From Rutstroemia sp. NJR-2017a BVV2 (Eukaryota > Ascomycota > Leotiomycetes > Helotiales > Rutstroemiaceae), in contig NJPS01000052.1 in NCBI GenBank assembly GCA_002946415.1, forward strand, positions 1-52,848: a stretch of DNA of 52,848 bases, given 5' to 3'. The position numbers and the translations under genes are program-made. Below the pieces are notes generated by a model. The model searched no databases and was not told where the DNA came from. It was given only the letters and a program-made list of their open reading frames with translations. Below, one piece after another: positions 33,240 to 45,626 of the stretch; positions within the stretch are counted from its first letter, which is position 1, and each line of letters starts with the position of its first letter.

Positions 33240-35840
33240 ACAAGGCAAGAGGATATATAGAAGGGAATACAGATATTATATCGGAGATAGAAAATATACT
33301 TGGGCCCAGATAGGCAGTAGAAGCTCGAGCCGCTATAGAAGCCTTTAAACAGAATGCAAGGGGAATAAAGTTAGCCCCATTTCTGCTTAGCGACAGCTTC
33401 ACCAGAGAAGAAAGATAGGAGAGTATAATAAAGAGACTCGAATAAGTAGTTGAAAAACTTGATCAGTTGTAATCTCAATTTTGTTAATAGCTCACCAGAG
33501 TAATTCTCGAGAAGTATGAACTCGATCTGCTTCGATTCACGAAAGCCCAGGTATACCTCGCAGACTTGTAGCTGATAGATCCATATCATGATAAGAAGCG
33601 TATCAAGGATACCAAAGGTGGTTTATTAGAGGGCTTATATAACTGGATCCTAGAAAACTCCGACTTCCACCAATAGTACAACGATCAGCAAAGCCGGCTG
33701 CTTTGGATCAAGGGCGATCCTGATAAGGGTAAGATAATACTACTCTGCAGAGTTATCAATAAGCTAGGGAGGTCCAGGGCCAAATCGATTCTTCTATTAT
33801 ACTTCTTCTGTTAGGCTACTGACTCCCGAATTAACTCCACTACAGCTATATTACAGAGTCTGATCTATTTGCTTGTTAACCAGTAGCTATCTCTTATCTT
33901 GCATATCCAGATAAAGTATGATCAGGCTGGTAAAATGCTCTTCGAGGATATAAATACCTAGGTTACACTATCCGAGATCTTCATTAATATTTTGCATAAC
34001 CCGAGCTTAGATTATATATACTTAATCGTCGATATACTCGACGAATATGTAACAGATTTGCCAAAATTGATGGACTTTATTATACAGACTTCATCAATAT
34101 CTCCTTATATCAAGTGGATTGTCTCTAGCCGCAACTGGCCAAATATCGAGAAAACTCTCGATACTGCGACTTAGAAGTTAAGGCTTTGTCTCGAGCTTAA
34201 TGAAAAATCCGTCTCTGCTACTATTGTGATATTTATCCAGCTCAAGGTAAATTAGCTAGCAACACGAAACAAATACAGCAATGATATATAGAAAGCTATT
34301 CAGTAGCATTTAATACTAAATACAAACGGTACTTTTCTTTAGATAACTTTGATCTGCCAAGAGTTATCTAATATTTCGAGATGGAAGGTTCTACAGAAGT
34401 TGACAGTATTCCTGCCGAGACTCGATACCCTCTACCAATAGATATTAGACCAAATCATAGATTTAGAAGATATTGAGTTCTATAAAAGTATACTAGCTGT
34501 TGTTTCGACTATATATCGGCCTATTATACTAGACGAGCTAGTAACTTTTGTGGATATATCTGATAGAGTTGCTAGCAATTATAAAGCTCTATCGGAGATT
34601 ATAGGTCTTTATAGCTCCTTTCTTACACTTCGGGGATATACTATATCCTTTGTTTATCAATCTGCCAAAGACTTTTTAGTTGATAAGGTATCTGAAGATA
34701 TATATCTTTCTACAATAGAAAATATATATAGCAGTATCTTCTCGCGATCGTTACAAGCTATATCTTATATACTTCGATGTAATATCTATAGTCTATATGC
34801 TCCCGGAATCTCTATTGACCAAGTTAAGCTACCTATTCCAGATCCACTAGCTACAATATACTACTCTTATCTCTATTAGGTTGATAATCTGCTCGAATAT
34901 GATCGTAAAGGGATTATTTATAATAACCTTCGGGATAGTGGCTTAGTTCATAAGTTTTTATATCAGAGCTTCCTTTACTGGTTCGAAGTACTTAGTATAA
35001 TAAAAAGTTTGCTATATAGTATAGTAATAATTAGAAAGCTCGAAGACTGAGTATAGGTAAGTTTCTATATTATTTAAGCAACTTTTTAAGATATAGTTAG
35101 AGAACCCGAGCTAATTTAATAAGGCCGATAAAAGTCCCAATCTATATATATTTGTATATGATACAAAGAGGTTTGCTCTATATAGCCGATTAGTTATTAA
35201 GCAGATACCCCTTCAAGTATATTGTTCGGCTCTTGTCTTCGTACCAGAAAAGAGTATTGTTCGAACAATATTTAAGAAGTGTATTCTGCTTTGGATCTAG
35301 AATAAGCCAATAGTAGAACCATATTAGAACGCGATACTACAGACTCTCGAAGGCTATACAGGCTCGGTCAACTCAGTCGCTTTCTCGCCGGACGGTAAGC
35401 AGGTTGTATCTGGATCTCGGGATCGGACAGTACGGCTCTGGGATATAGTAACAGACAAGCCGATTCTACCACTGCTCAAGGGCTATATAGGCGGGGTCAA
35501 CTCAGTCGCTTTCTCGCCTAACAGCAAGTAGTTAGTATCTGGATCTGATGATCAGATAGTACAGCTTTGGGATATAGCAACAGGCAAGCCAATTCTACCA
35601 CTGCTCGAGGGCCATACGAACTCGATCAGTTCAGTTGCTTTCTCGTTTGATAGGAATTATATGATATCTGAATCAGATAATCAGATGCTACTATATAATC
35701 TAGCTGTATCAAATGACTGGATCAGGGAAGATAGTATAAATATTCTCTAGCTACCTATTGACTATCGCATACTAGTTATCGCTATTCGTCGTGAATTTGT
35801 TGTTCTGGTGTAATCTTCTGGGAGAATTTCATTTTTTGAA
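33240..35840 (+). pseudogene. NACHT-WD40 NLR-like protein, RIP-mutated
   Basis: A plus-strand relic of a fungal NLR (NWD class). A helical N-terminal region (EAFK.NARGIKLAPFLLSDSF, KRLE.VVEKLDQL.SQFC) leads into LEKYELDLLRFTKAQVYLADL.L.DP..DKKRI.DTKGGLLEG, a sequence typical just before the NACHT P-loop. Walker A reads GDPDKGK near 33712-33732 (normally GDPGKGK), Walker B IYLIVDILDEY near 34010-34045. Winged-helix and helical parts follow to about 35050 with long open pieces (VSSRNWPNIE, FVYQSAKDFLVDKVSEDIY). WD40 repeats at about 35340-35720 (GSVNSVAFSPDGKQVVSGSRDRTVRLWDI and two more) are almost undamaged. Such proteins sense non-self ligands through the WD40 array and trigger cell death or incompatibility. 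Stops at about twelve places. The N-terminal effector is not identifiable. Confidence 0.85.
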
Positions 35841-35849
35841 TTTATATCT

Positions 35850-37420
35850 GTATCAAAATTTCTGTAATATATATAAAATCTAAGTTATTAATTGGATATT
35901 TCATTATATTATCTTCTTATTTTATAGAGAGTCTTAGGGGAGTTCTTATCTTTATAGTAGTTTAAAACTGCTACTTACTCTCTAGTATCTTCCAGAATTA
36001 TCAGGTGCCAATCTTAGTATATCTAAATACAACTACAGTCCTATTTGAAGAAACAGATAGGACAAGCTAGAAGCAGCTACAATAAAGTGCTTACTATATA
36101 TAAATTACTTATAGAAGTCTTAAAACATTATCAGCTGGTATTGCTACTATATATATATACTACCTGACTATACTACTGCTTATATCGAACGGGTGTAGGA
36201 AATTAGAGTATATGATTACAGTATATAAAACTAAGGGCGGCAGTCTGTAACCTTAGGCTACCAATGATGATATAGGAATAGCTAACCGGAATTATTCTAG
36301 TACTAACGAAGTATAGTATGTATAAAACTCAAGAGAATATACAAAGAGGATACTATAATCGAAGTTTACTGTAAATAGAGTAATACTATAATTTAGTAAT
36401 ACTAGAGTGATATTTAATATTGATATTATAATAGGTTGAACCTGATCTAGAAGGAATATCGGTTAGAGTTAATAAATATCAATCTTCGTTGGTTTTTCAT
36501 ATAGCTAGTTATACCTTTATTCGCTATTGTGCTTACTATCGTTGTGCTCGCTATTATTGTACCTTTATTCTGTATCTTGGGTATTATTGCCTCTTATCGC
36601 TGTATATATCACCATCGTGCTATATTATCACTATCTGATAGTTATCGTTATCTTGCAGGCTTCTCTTGGTAGTCTTTCGATCTTTATAGACTCTGTTATC
36701 TATAAGGTTATCTTCGAATTCGTTAGTAATTCTGTAAGAGGAGCGGATTCCCCTTGGAGGCTTAGTGCAGAAGTATTTCTCCAGGAAGGGGATAGCCGAT
36801 TTTGTTGGTTGCGTACAGGGCCACTTTTTGCTCTAACTTAATCGGAGGATATCAGGAAATAGGAATTTTCCGGTAAGGTACACGTAGCCACAAATATCGC
36901 AGCTATACGTTTAGCAGCTACAAAACTTTATTAAAATTTTACCTAGATTACTATAACTACACCGCTACTAACCAGGATCCTTGATCGCTTGATTGGAGGA
37001 GGTATCAGCCTATATAGCGATAGCATATAATATCGCGCGCTCTGGCTGCTACAATACTGAAAATAACTTTTTAGTATCATGATAAAACTCGGAAATATAT
37101 ATCTAATTGTTCTATAAGTTTAAAAAGGGAAAAGAGTTCAATAGTGGTATCGCGAGTCAAGGGATCCTAATATAGTATAAAAGGAGGTTCTCTGTAAATT
37201 TAAGAGGGCAGCAACGATATGATAATAATTTTCGAAATTAATAGGTTAGGAGTGTTTGGAAGAGGTATATAATATAATTGCAAGTAAAAACAAATAGAAA
37301 TTTTAATATATCTATAGATTTAAAGTTACTTGAATTCGAAGTACCTACGATTTGTCTCGTTATAGGGTATATCTCGGGATACAGGGACAGATGTTAGTAC
37401 TAGAGATTTATTAGTTAAAT
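35850..37420. other. No gene assigned
   Basis: Degenerate sequence after the WD40 end. A 104-codon plus-strand frame at 36527-36841 is hydrophobic (LLSLCSLLLYLYSVSW, LLPLIAVYITIVLYYHYLIVIVIL) and opens with a non-ATG codon context; it may be chance. Nothing else is supported. Confidence 0.3.
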
Positions 37421-37426
37421 AATAAA

Positions 37427-38060
37427 GTTAGGAAAATAAAAATTATCTCTTTGAAATCCTGATCAAAAACCGGTTCGAATGATCTTATTTTTATCCTAAT
37501 CGGGTTAGATCGATATTTGACTTAGAAAAATCAAAAGTTTCGAGTAAATTTTCAAAAATTTCATTGGTATTAGAGATTAACTTTTTAATTAGACCTAGTA
37601 TTAGAAATTTGGAGATATGATTATTAATCTAGAAAGTAATACGGTTTCAATAATGCAAAAATTATTTTTATATCTCCAATATTAAATAAGTTATAAAATT
37701 TTAAATAATATTATTCAAAATAGAATTTTTTTTCATATTATGAAATTTCGTTTAATAATAAGATTCGGAAAATAAAAATAGCATTTTTGAGATCCTGATT
37801 AAAAACCAGATAAATATATATTATTTTTATCCTAATCGGGTTACATCGATATTTTACTTAGGAAAATCGGAAATATCAAGGAAATTTTTATAAATTAGAT
37901 TAGTATAAGAGTTTAATTTCTTAATAAATATTAAAAGATGATTATTAATCTAAAAAATAAAACATTATCAATAATATATAAAGTTTTTTTATATCTCAAA
38001 TATTAAATAAGTTATAGAATTCTTTTAGAATATAAAAAAGTAGTTAAGAGATTTATTCTT
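37427..38060. repeat. 338-bp tandem duplication in AT-rich sequence
   Basis: GGAAAATAAAAAT at 37430 recurs at about 37768, and the following 280 bases align: GATCCTGAT.AAAAACC, ATTTTTATCCTAATCGGGTTA.ATCGATATTTTACTTAG, GATTATTAATCTA, TTTTTATATCTC.AATATTAAATAAGTTATA. Differences are transitions plus small gaps. Confidence 0.8.
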
Positions 38061-38118
38061 GATTAATTTAATTATTTATAAATATTTCTTTATTAAATTT
38101 GAAATCTGATATTCTCTT

Positions 38119-38306
38119 TGTGACAATTCGACTTCGAATCGCACCTATATATCATATACATATCTAGCGTGCATATAACCTGTACGTAACTAGTATATAA
38201 CCGGCCTGACTATATATATACCCTCTCTAGCCTATAGTTAGTTCGGTAGCTTATAATTCTAAGGATTAACTCCAGTATATTCTCTGATATTCCACTAAGC
38301 GTCACA
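38119..38306. repeat. Probable solo LTR (Gypsy type)
   Basis: 188 bases bounded by TGTGAC and GTCACA, the same inverted termini and nearly the same length as deduced for the Gypsy LTRs at 4689, with TATATAACC and a TTCTAAGGATT.A...TATATTC block in similar places. The interior is otherwise different, so it belongs to a related family. No internal domain or target duplication is visible next to it. Confidence 0.6.
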
Positions 38307-38506
38307 ATAGAAGCAAAATTATAAAATTGTTTAAATAATTTTCTAATCTTATAGCTTATAGCAAAGTATATTATTATAGTATTACTTATAAAAGATATAT
38401 TTAAAATACTTAAATAAAAGAAAACAACTTTTTTAAATTGTAAAAAGACTAAATTGAACTTATATATTACGATATATAAGTCCTGAGGACTATAGGCTCA
38501 GATACC

Positions 38507-38790
38507 TGTTGAGTAACAGGAGAACCTCAGGTATCCAGTTATATAACTAGCTCAGTGCAGCTTAGTCGGCTCAGTACTGAGCTAGACTAAGCTAGTATAG
38601 AGCCAACTGAGCCAGCAGAAACGAAGGTCTATATAAACAGAATGTATTTCCTTAGTATATAGAACTTCGTACTCAACTCAAATAGTAATTCGATTACTTA
38701 GTTACCTTATCAGAACCCCTCAGTTCAATTCCCTACTTATTAGTCTTTCAATATATAACCCTACATTCTGATATCGGCTTCTATATAATA
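38507..38790 (+). repeat. Diverged Copia-type LTR relic
   Basis: Begins TGTTGAGTAACAGGAGAACCTCAGG and shares with the LTR at 45345-45626 (reverse strand) the strings GAACCTCAGG, CGAAGGTCTATATAA and TTTCCTTAGTATATAGAACTTCGT. The remainder differs. The 3' end is not defined. Confidence 0.5.
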
Positions 38791-38799
38791 TCAGTTGAC

Positions 38800-40400
38800 C
38801 TACAATATAACATTTAGCTAGAATTCGTTTTGATTCTTCTCTATCTAATAAATATTAAACTCTCTATATAGATCTATAAGATATTTATCTAATCTAGCTG
38901 TAATTACATAGTGAATCTTATAGAAGATTACTTATACAATATCGCTATACAATATCGATATATACTTTAAACTCTGTTAGTATAGGTTTATTAGAAATAA
39001 TTGCAATCTCTTTTGTATAACTAGTAAACCTGATTATATATTCGTCTATAGCAACCTTTCTTCTTAGTAGCTACAAGCAGTTGTTAACTACTTGAATATA
39101 ATCTAAGAGCTTAGTAACCTAATACTAAACTAATTAGCTTTGAAAACTAAGCTATATATAGACTACAATTTACTTTCAAGTAAGATCTATCTATTTTAAA
39201 GGGGTATATACAAAGATATATATATAATACTAAATATCGATTCCTTGATATATACTTAGTAATAAGATGAAAGAGAATATTCTCTTTAGTCCTCTAATAA
39301 TCCTTTAAGTTGTTTTCAATATATTATAATGGGGTTGAAGCTGGGTAGTGCTGCCTACCAATCAGAGTATTGTTTTCCTGTTCTATTGGGTTATATATAT
39401 AGTAGATACTTAGATACTTATAATGGATATCCTCTTCTTCTCTATCTACTCTTACTACTGAAGGGTAGTATTTGTAGTTCTGTTTACTGTATATATCGAC
39501 AGTTCATCTGTACTCCTTTATAATATAGAGTTATATAAATCCTAATTATATAAAATATAAAGATCTTCTTAACTATTGTATTGTATTACTCTTCTATTTT
39601 ACTTTGAGAATATAAATCTTTATAAGCCTTTTAGAAACAAGTATTTGTATATTCTACTATCGATTCCACTATAGCTTTAGTGAAATACTAGCGGAAAAGG
39701 TTATATATATTATAATATTGGATTGCGATAGAGAGTTTGATATAGATTATTCGAACCTCAATTTCTATAGATTTAAAGTAGTCTTTATACTTCTAGATTG
39801 GATCCTTATTAGGTCTAAGGGTTTCTTTATTTATAGAATCAAATTCAGTAGCTTTAAGTATTATAGTTGTAATTTAATAAGTGGTTAGATTAATTTTAAT
39901 AATTTAGAAGGTTATAATCTAAAGCTATTCAGCTGTGTATATAGACTACTTAAAAAGGTGTTTACAATCTCTAAGAGGATAGTATACTCTCTAGTTATTT
40001 TCTTGATTATATAGTTGATATATTTTACAATAGCCAATAAGTATATTAAGATAAGTATAATTACTTTCTAAGAATAAGTTTATTAGAAGATAGTAACTAG
40101 AAAAGTAAAAATGAAGTTTCTAGAATCTTCTAGACTGAATTTATCTTTTATCTCAGAAATCACCTTGACTATATAGTAGTCGGGGAAATAAAGGTTAAAT
40201 TTATTCTAGTAGATTCTATCAATAGAGGTACTTTTATCGAATTAGATTATGAAGATCCTAAAATTCTGGAGAATTTTAACAACAATTAGAATATATATAT
40301 TCACCTTTATTCCCCCGGCGACGAAGTAATATATATATTTTACCTTCCCCAAACCCCTCTTTATCAAAGTTGAAAAAAAGAAGTATAATATAAAGTAAAT
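38800..40400. other. AT-rich debris, no gene seen
   Basis: RIP-type sequence, possibly internal parts of the retroelement whose LTR precedes it. The 64-codon frame at 39329-39523 is not supported by any protein feature. Confidence 0.4.
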
Positions 40401-40402
40401 GA

Positions 40403-43400
40403 TCAATTAATATAGTTATCTAGTATCTTGACAACAGTATTGTGCCTGTTCCTAGTAGTCTATAAGAGCGATATCTAACTATATTTATCCTTCGAGTCGA
40501 CCTCGACCTAGCTAGTCTCGAGTAGTAGCTTGATGATAGCTTTGTGCTTATTCTAAGTAACCTATAAGAGCGGTATCTGACCATCTTTATCCTTCGAGTC
40601 GACCTCGACCTGGCTAGTCTCGAGTAGTAGCTTGACAATAGCTTCGTACCTATTCTTAACAGCTAATAAGAGCGGTATCTGACTGAATCGATCCTTCGAA
40701 TCGACCTCGACCTGGCCAGTCTCGAGCAGTAGCTTGACGATAGCCTCGTACCTATTCTCAGCAGCCAATAAGAGCAGTATTTGACTAAATCGATTCTTCG
40801 AGTCGACCTCGACCTGGCCAGTCTCGAGTAGTAGCTTGACGATAGCCTCGTACCTATTCTCAGTAGCTAATAAGAGTGGTATATAACTATATTTATTATC
40901 GTTCGAGTCGACCTCGACCTGGCCAGTCTCGAGTAGTAGCTTGACAATAGCCTTGTACCTATTCTTAGTAGCCAATAAGAGTGGTGTATAACTATATTTA
41001 TCCTTCGAGTCGACCTCGATCTGGCTAGTCTCGAGTAGTAGTTTAACGATAGCCTCGTGCCCGTTCTCAGTAGCCAATAAGAGCGGTATTTGACTGAATC
41101 GATTCTTCGAGTCGACCTCAACTTGGTCAGTCTCGAGTAGTAGCTTGACGATAGCCTTATGCCTATTCTTAGCAGCCAATAAGAGCGGTTTCTGACTAGA
41201 ATTATTATCCTTCGAGTGGACCTCGACCTGGCCAGTCTCGAGTAGTAGCTTGACAATAGCCTTATACCTATTCTTAGCAGCCAATAAGAGTGGTGTCTGA
41301 CTATCTTCATTCTTCGAGTCGACCTCGACCTGGCTAGTCTCGAGCAGTAGCTTGACGATAGCCTCGTGCCCATTCTGAGTAGCTAATAAGAGCGGTATCT
41401 GACTATATTTATTATCCTTCGAGTCGACCTCGACCTGGCCAGTCTCGAGCAGTAGCTTGACGACAGCCTCGTGCCTATTCTGAGTAGCCAATAAGAGCAG
41501 TATCTGATTATCTTCATCCTTCGAGTCGACCTCGACCTAGCTAGTCTCGAGCAGTAGCTTGACGATAGCCTTGTGCTTATTCTGAGCAGCCAATAAAAGC
41601 GGTATCTAACTATCTTTATCCTTCAAGTCGACCTCGACCTAGCTAGTCTCGAGTAGTAGCTTAACGATAGCCTTATACCTATTCTGAGTAGCTAATAAGA
41701 GCGGTATCTGACTATATTTATTATCCTTCGAGTCGACCTCGACCTGGCCAGTCTCGAATAGTAGCTTGACAACAGCCTTATACCTGTTCTTAGCAGCCAA
41801 TAAGAGCAGTATCTGACTATATTTATCCTTCGAGCCGACTTTAACCTGACCAGTCTCGAGTAGTAGCTTGACGATAGCTTTGTGCCTATTCTGAGTAGCC
41901 AATAAAAGCGGTATCTAATTGAATCGATCCTTCGAGTCGATCTCGACTTGGCCAGTCTCGAGTAGTAGCTTGACGATAGCCTTATGCCTATTCTGAGTAG
42001 CTAATGAGAGCGGTGTCTGACTATATTTATTATCCTTCGAGTCAACCTCGACCTGGCTAGTCTCGAGTAGTAGCTTAACAATAGCCTTATGCCTATTCTG
42101 AGTAGCTAATAAGAGTGGTATCTAACTATATTTATTATCCTTCGAGTCGACCTCGACCTGGCTAGTCTCGAGTAGTAGCTTAACGATAACCTTATACCTA
42201 TTCTGAGCAGCTAATAAGAGCGGTATCTGACTATATTTATTATCCTTCGAGTAGACCTCGACCTTACCAGTCTCGAGTAGTAGCTTGACGATAGCCTTGT
42301 GCCTATTCTCAGCAGCCAATAAGAGTAGTATCTGATTATATTTATCCTTCGAGTCGACCTCGACCTGGCTAGTCTCGAGTAGTAGCTTGACGATAGCCTT
42401 GTATCTGTTTATAGTAGTCTAAGAGAGCGGTACCTGACCAGATTGACTATTCTTCAAGTTTGGATTAATATCATCTGTCTTAAGTAGTATATTTACTATT
42501 GTATTATATCTATTCCCTGTAGTCTACAATAGCGGTGTCCGACTGTATTGACCTTTTGGCAGATCCAGATACTCTTGTCCAAATATTATCTTATAGTCTA
42601 CTATTGTTTCTCGAAGTCTCTTTTCTCCTTCTTTATATTCTTCTAAGTTATCTAATATCATTATAATATTCTATATTCTGGCTGCTTTGCTCAAATAACC
42701 CCTTACCTCTGTTTTCGAATTTTCTGATACCCAATTATTTATCTAAACTAAGGTATTGTATTCTCCTAAATCTTGTAGCTTTGGAAAATATTCCCAGTTC
42801 TAGATAAGTAGAAAATCGCAGGCGAAGAGTTCTAGCTACTTGATATATTTACCCTCTGTTTGTTCGGTCTTTAGAGGAGAAACTGCAATTATAATAACTA
42901 CAAAATGATCCTTATGTAATCTGATTATCGTGGGCTTTGAAGCTCCTTGAAGAAGATAGATAAGGTCTTTATCTTGGATAGGTTTTGCTGAGGGGTGAAG
43001 AATCCAGTGAGTACTTTACTTTTTCCTATATCCTAACTACCTAGATAAGTTTTTGAAAATAATATCTATACCCTATCTACTATCCAAAGAAATAATATTC
43101 TATATCGAAGATATCCTTCTAAGAATATAGCCCTTATTCTTGATTACTATGATCTCCTTACTGCTCCAAGTCTCTATAGATATATTTTCATAGAGAACAA
43201 ATTTGATTAGTTGCTATAAGAGTTCCTCCTATTTATATTTGTAGTTAGACAACAGATTAGCTTTACTGAGATCATCAGAGCTCAAACCACTTATACCAAG
43301 TAAAGTATATACCTTATCGTGATGTAGAGTAACTTTGTGATTATAATATATATCTATCAGCTCGCTTAGCGTGTATATAGCTTAAGGAACTCTGCTTATC

Positions 43401-44140
43401 CTACTTATTATATAGTTGGGCCTGAAGATCGCTCCCCTTATCAGGTAAGTTACTGAATAGGTTAAACTCTACAACTCTGTACAAGCTTCGTAAAACTCCT
43501 TCAATGAATCTAACTTTAAGTAAAAAGTATATCTATCAATCTCTATAGGACTATATATAATTAGGATATATCGAGCAGTAGCAACTTCCTGAAGAACCTA
43601 GATCGATTTTCAATAGTTTCTGCCAAAATTGTCAAGTATCTGTTCCCTTACCTAGATACGCCGAAACCAATTTCGCTGAAACAGTACAAGAACTGCTAAT
43701 TAAATCGTTTCGTTATTTAAAGAAATCGTAGTATTGCCTCTAGTAGTATATATCTCTTCGAGTACTTGGTCGCTATTGTCCACCGCCTCTCCAAGCCAAA
43801 CAAGTATACAGTTTGCTTGACTATAGATCTTCGCTATAATCTGAATCTGTTGCTTTTTCTCTTTGGTACTTTTTTGGTCGATATAAATAGCATCTACCTA
43901 TACGATTCGTTCAAGAGAGAAATTTCGAAAATATAACAATACTGTATAAAGATTTTCCGTTATAGGCAGACTGTATTCGCCTATATAGATAGACCGAGGA
44001 TTTTTTGAATTACCTTATATATAGAATAAAGTATCGTACAAATATATTCGTTTGCTCAGTTCCTGTAGAGAGTAGTTGAAGAGCTGATATTGAATAGAAG
44101 CATTTTTATCTTTATAGGGGAGTAGGCGAAGTAAACGAAT
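40403..44140 (-). pseudogene. HET-domain protein with long ankyrin array, RIP-mutated
   Basis: Minus-strand frame readable end to end. N-terminus IRLLRLLPYKDKNAS (start codon near 44140 appears lost), then a HET domain at about 43560-44100: LYDTLFYI.G near its front, SLERIV.VDAIYIDQKSTKEK..QIQIIAKIYSQANCILVWLGEA and LFQRNWFRRI. The middle part has LSELIDIYYNHKVTLHHDKVYTLLGI near 43330 and DLIYLLQGASKPTIIRLHKDHFVVI near 42950, then NLEEYKEGEKRLRETI and about 19-20 ankyrin repeats to TGA 40405-40403. Stops are TAG/TAA in the HET part and scattered in the array; frame is kept. HET proteins cause incompatibility cell death when different strains fuse; the array is the likely recognition part. Minus pieces 40562-41491, 41639-41902 and 42122-42319 are parts of this frame. 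Confidence 0.85.
40430..42440 (-). repeat. Ankyrin-coding minisatellite, about 19 units of 99-105 bp
   Basis: Each unit encodes KDxxSQIPLLLAxxNxHEAIVKLLLETxQVEVDS. The string GTCTCGAGTAGTAGCTTGACGATAGCC (plus-strand view, variants) recurs about every 103 bases from 40515 to 42369. Units are far more alike than ankyrin folding needs, implying recent unit duplication or conversion. Confidence 0.92.
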
Positions 44141-44699
44141 ACTATCAGGTCCTAGCGAAAGTAGGGGATATTAGTACTGGAATATAGTACAAGAGCTCGT
44201 ATAGTATACAGAAAGTTGAACTGATATATATTTGAGCAATATTTAGAGTTATTATAATTAAGTATAATGTTATCGTTTGTATCGTGGTTATATAGTGGCT
44301 ATATAGCAGCTGTGCGCTCCTTAAAGAGATATATAACTTGCAATTACTAGTACGAGGATAATACTACAACCTTATATTATACCTAAGGCTGACAACTATT
44401 TAACTGGTATAGAGCAGTACTGAGTGTAAAATTTAAAAGTATTCAGAGCAGAGATCGGGTTTGCTAGCAACTATACTTCTTAACTATACTGGAGATAAAC
44501 TGATCGATTATCTGTATATAATTCTGTATCTTTTAAAGAAATTGAGCAAATTACGTATTTATAATGTTCAACCAAGGCCGCTGCACTCAACCTTATCTTG
44601 TACTATATAAAGTATAACTATATTATATATTCTCGTAGGTCTATCACCTAGCCTATTCAAGTAAGGCGCTTATATATATCCCTATCTACCAAGCGGCGC
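44141..44699. other. No gene seen
   Basis: Spacer upstream of the HET-ankyrin gene, probably holding its former promoter. No coding or repeat structure recognised. Confidence 0.4.
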
Positions 44700-45051
44700 T
44701 GAAACTTTTATAGTAAGGTTGAGGGGAAACCGTTTTCGTTAGCAACTATAACGGACCTTTCTTACGAAAATCAAATATTTCTTCTATAAACCTCGGGTAC
44801 TAGTATCCTAGAATCCTTGGAGTTATTGATAAACCTCAAAGATCGTCCGGAAAGTCTCCTTTAGTAATAAGACCTTGAATCTTCTCCTCACTATCTATAC
44901 TATCATATATTTCGTAGAAAAGTTGGTAGTATATAATGACTTCGTACAAAATACTGCCTAATACAAATAATTCTGTGTATCGGATTTTGTCTTTATTAAG
45001 AATAAGCTGGTCTGAAATCGCTTCTGGAAGTCGGTATTGGGCTTTTTTCAC
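44700..45051 (-). pseudogene. Protein-kinase-like C-terminal fragment
   Basis: A 71-codon open piece (44836-45051) reads YRLPEAISDQLILNKDKIRYTELFVLGSILYEVI...YEIYDSIDSEEKIQGLITKGDFPDD, which matches the region of a protein kinase from the P+1 loop through the conserved D-x-F-A-L-G-S-I-L-Y-E-I helix (the Asp here replaced by Glu/Leu). It continues past a TAG to GLSITPRILGY..PRFIEEIFDF near 44760. The catalytic HRD and DFG parts are missing: upstream lies Copia leader sequence, so the fragment is truncated. No ATG opens it (GTG at 45051). Confidence 0.55.
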
Positions 45052-45179
45052 GCAATATTACTTACATTATATTCATATTGAGGCCTAAGTTTAATAGGAT
45101 ATCTAGGAAACTATTACCAACTTTTGTAGAAATAATAAGCTGTAGTAGAACGGGGAATGAGGTCCTACCCCGGAAATTG

Positions 45180-45626
45180 ATATTTGGGAGCTGGATCAGG
45201 GACTCTGTTTTCAACCCTACCTGATCGAACCTGCTTACCCGCCTGGTAGTTGTTACGAATACTTATCTTCTGAGTCACATAGAAGTAATCAGGATCTCGA
45301 ATACTATCGGTCGCGACGACTGGTAGTATTATCGTAGAGTTTATTGTTGAAAACAGTCATACAAGGAATCGATTGCAATCGTTGGTAAACAAGTAGTAAT
45401 TGTTGTTGAGCACGAAGCTCTATATACTAAGGAAATACTATCTAGTTATATAGACCTTCGTTCTCTATTATCCCATCAGTCCTATCACCTCCCACCCTAG
45501 TAGGACCAATAGGAGCTAGTAGGATACCATATAGTTTCTGCCTGAGGTTCTACTAAAGGTACTCTTGATTCTTCCAATACTATCTCTTCTATAGGTACCT
45601 TCCTATATAGGGTACCGTTCCTAACA
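45180..45626 (-). mobile_element. Copia-type LTR with leader, minus strand
   Basis: LTR at 45626-45345 (282 bases, TGTTAG...TCAACA in its own orientation) followed by leader sequence to about 45180. It is the better preserved partner of 971-1345. No gag-pol follows: kinase-like sequence starts at about 45051. Confidence 0.65.

Noticed and set aside
36527..36841. 104-codon hydrophobic plus-strand frame as a membrane protein
   Set aside because: No ATG context, no extension by splicing and no family; T-rich sequence gives hydrophobic frames by chance.
40867..41373. 168-codon Arg/Ser/Tyr-rich minus-strand frame
   Set aside because: It is a shifted reading of the ankyrin units; the ankyrin frame is the real one. 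The same applies to 40420-40638.
40430..42440. CRISPR array
   Set aside because: Regular units near 103 bp encode ankyrin repeats in a eukaryotic chromosome; there are no spacers.
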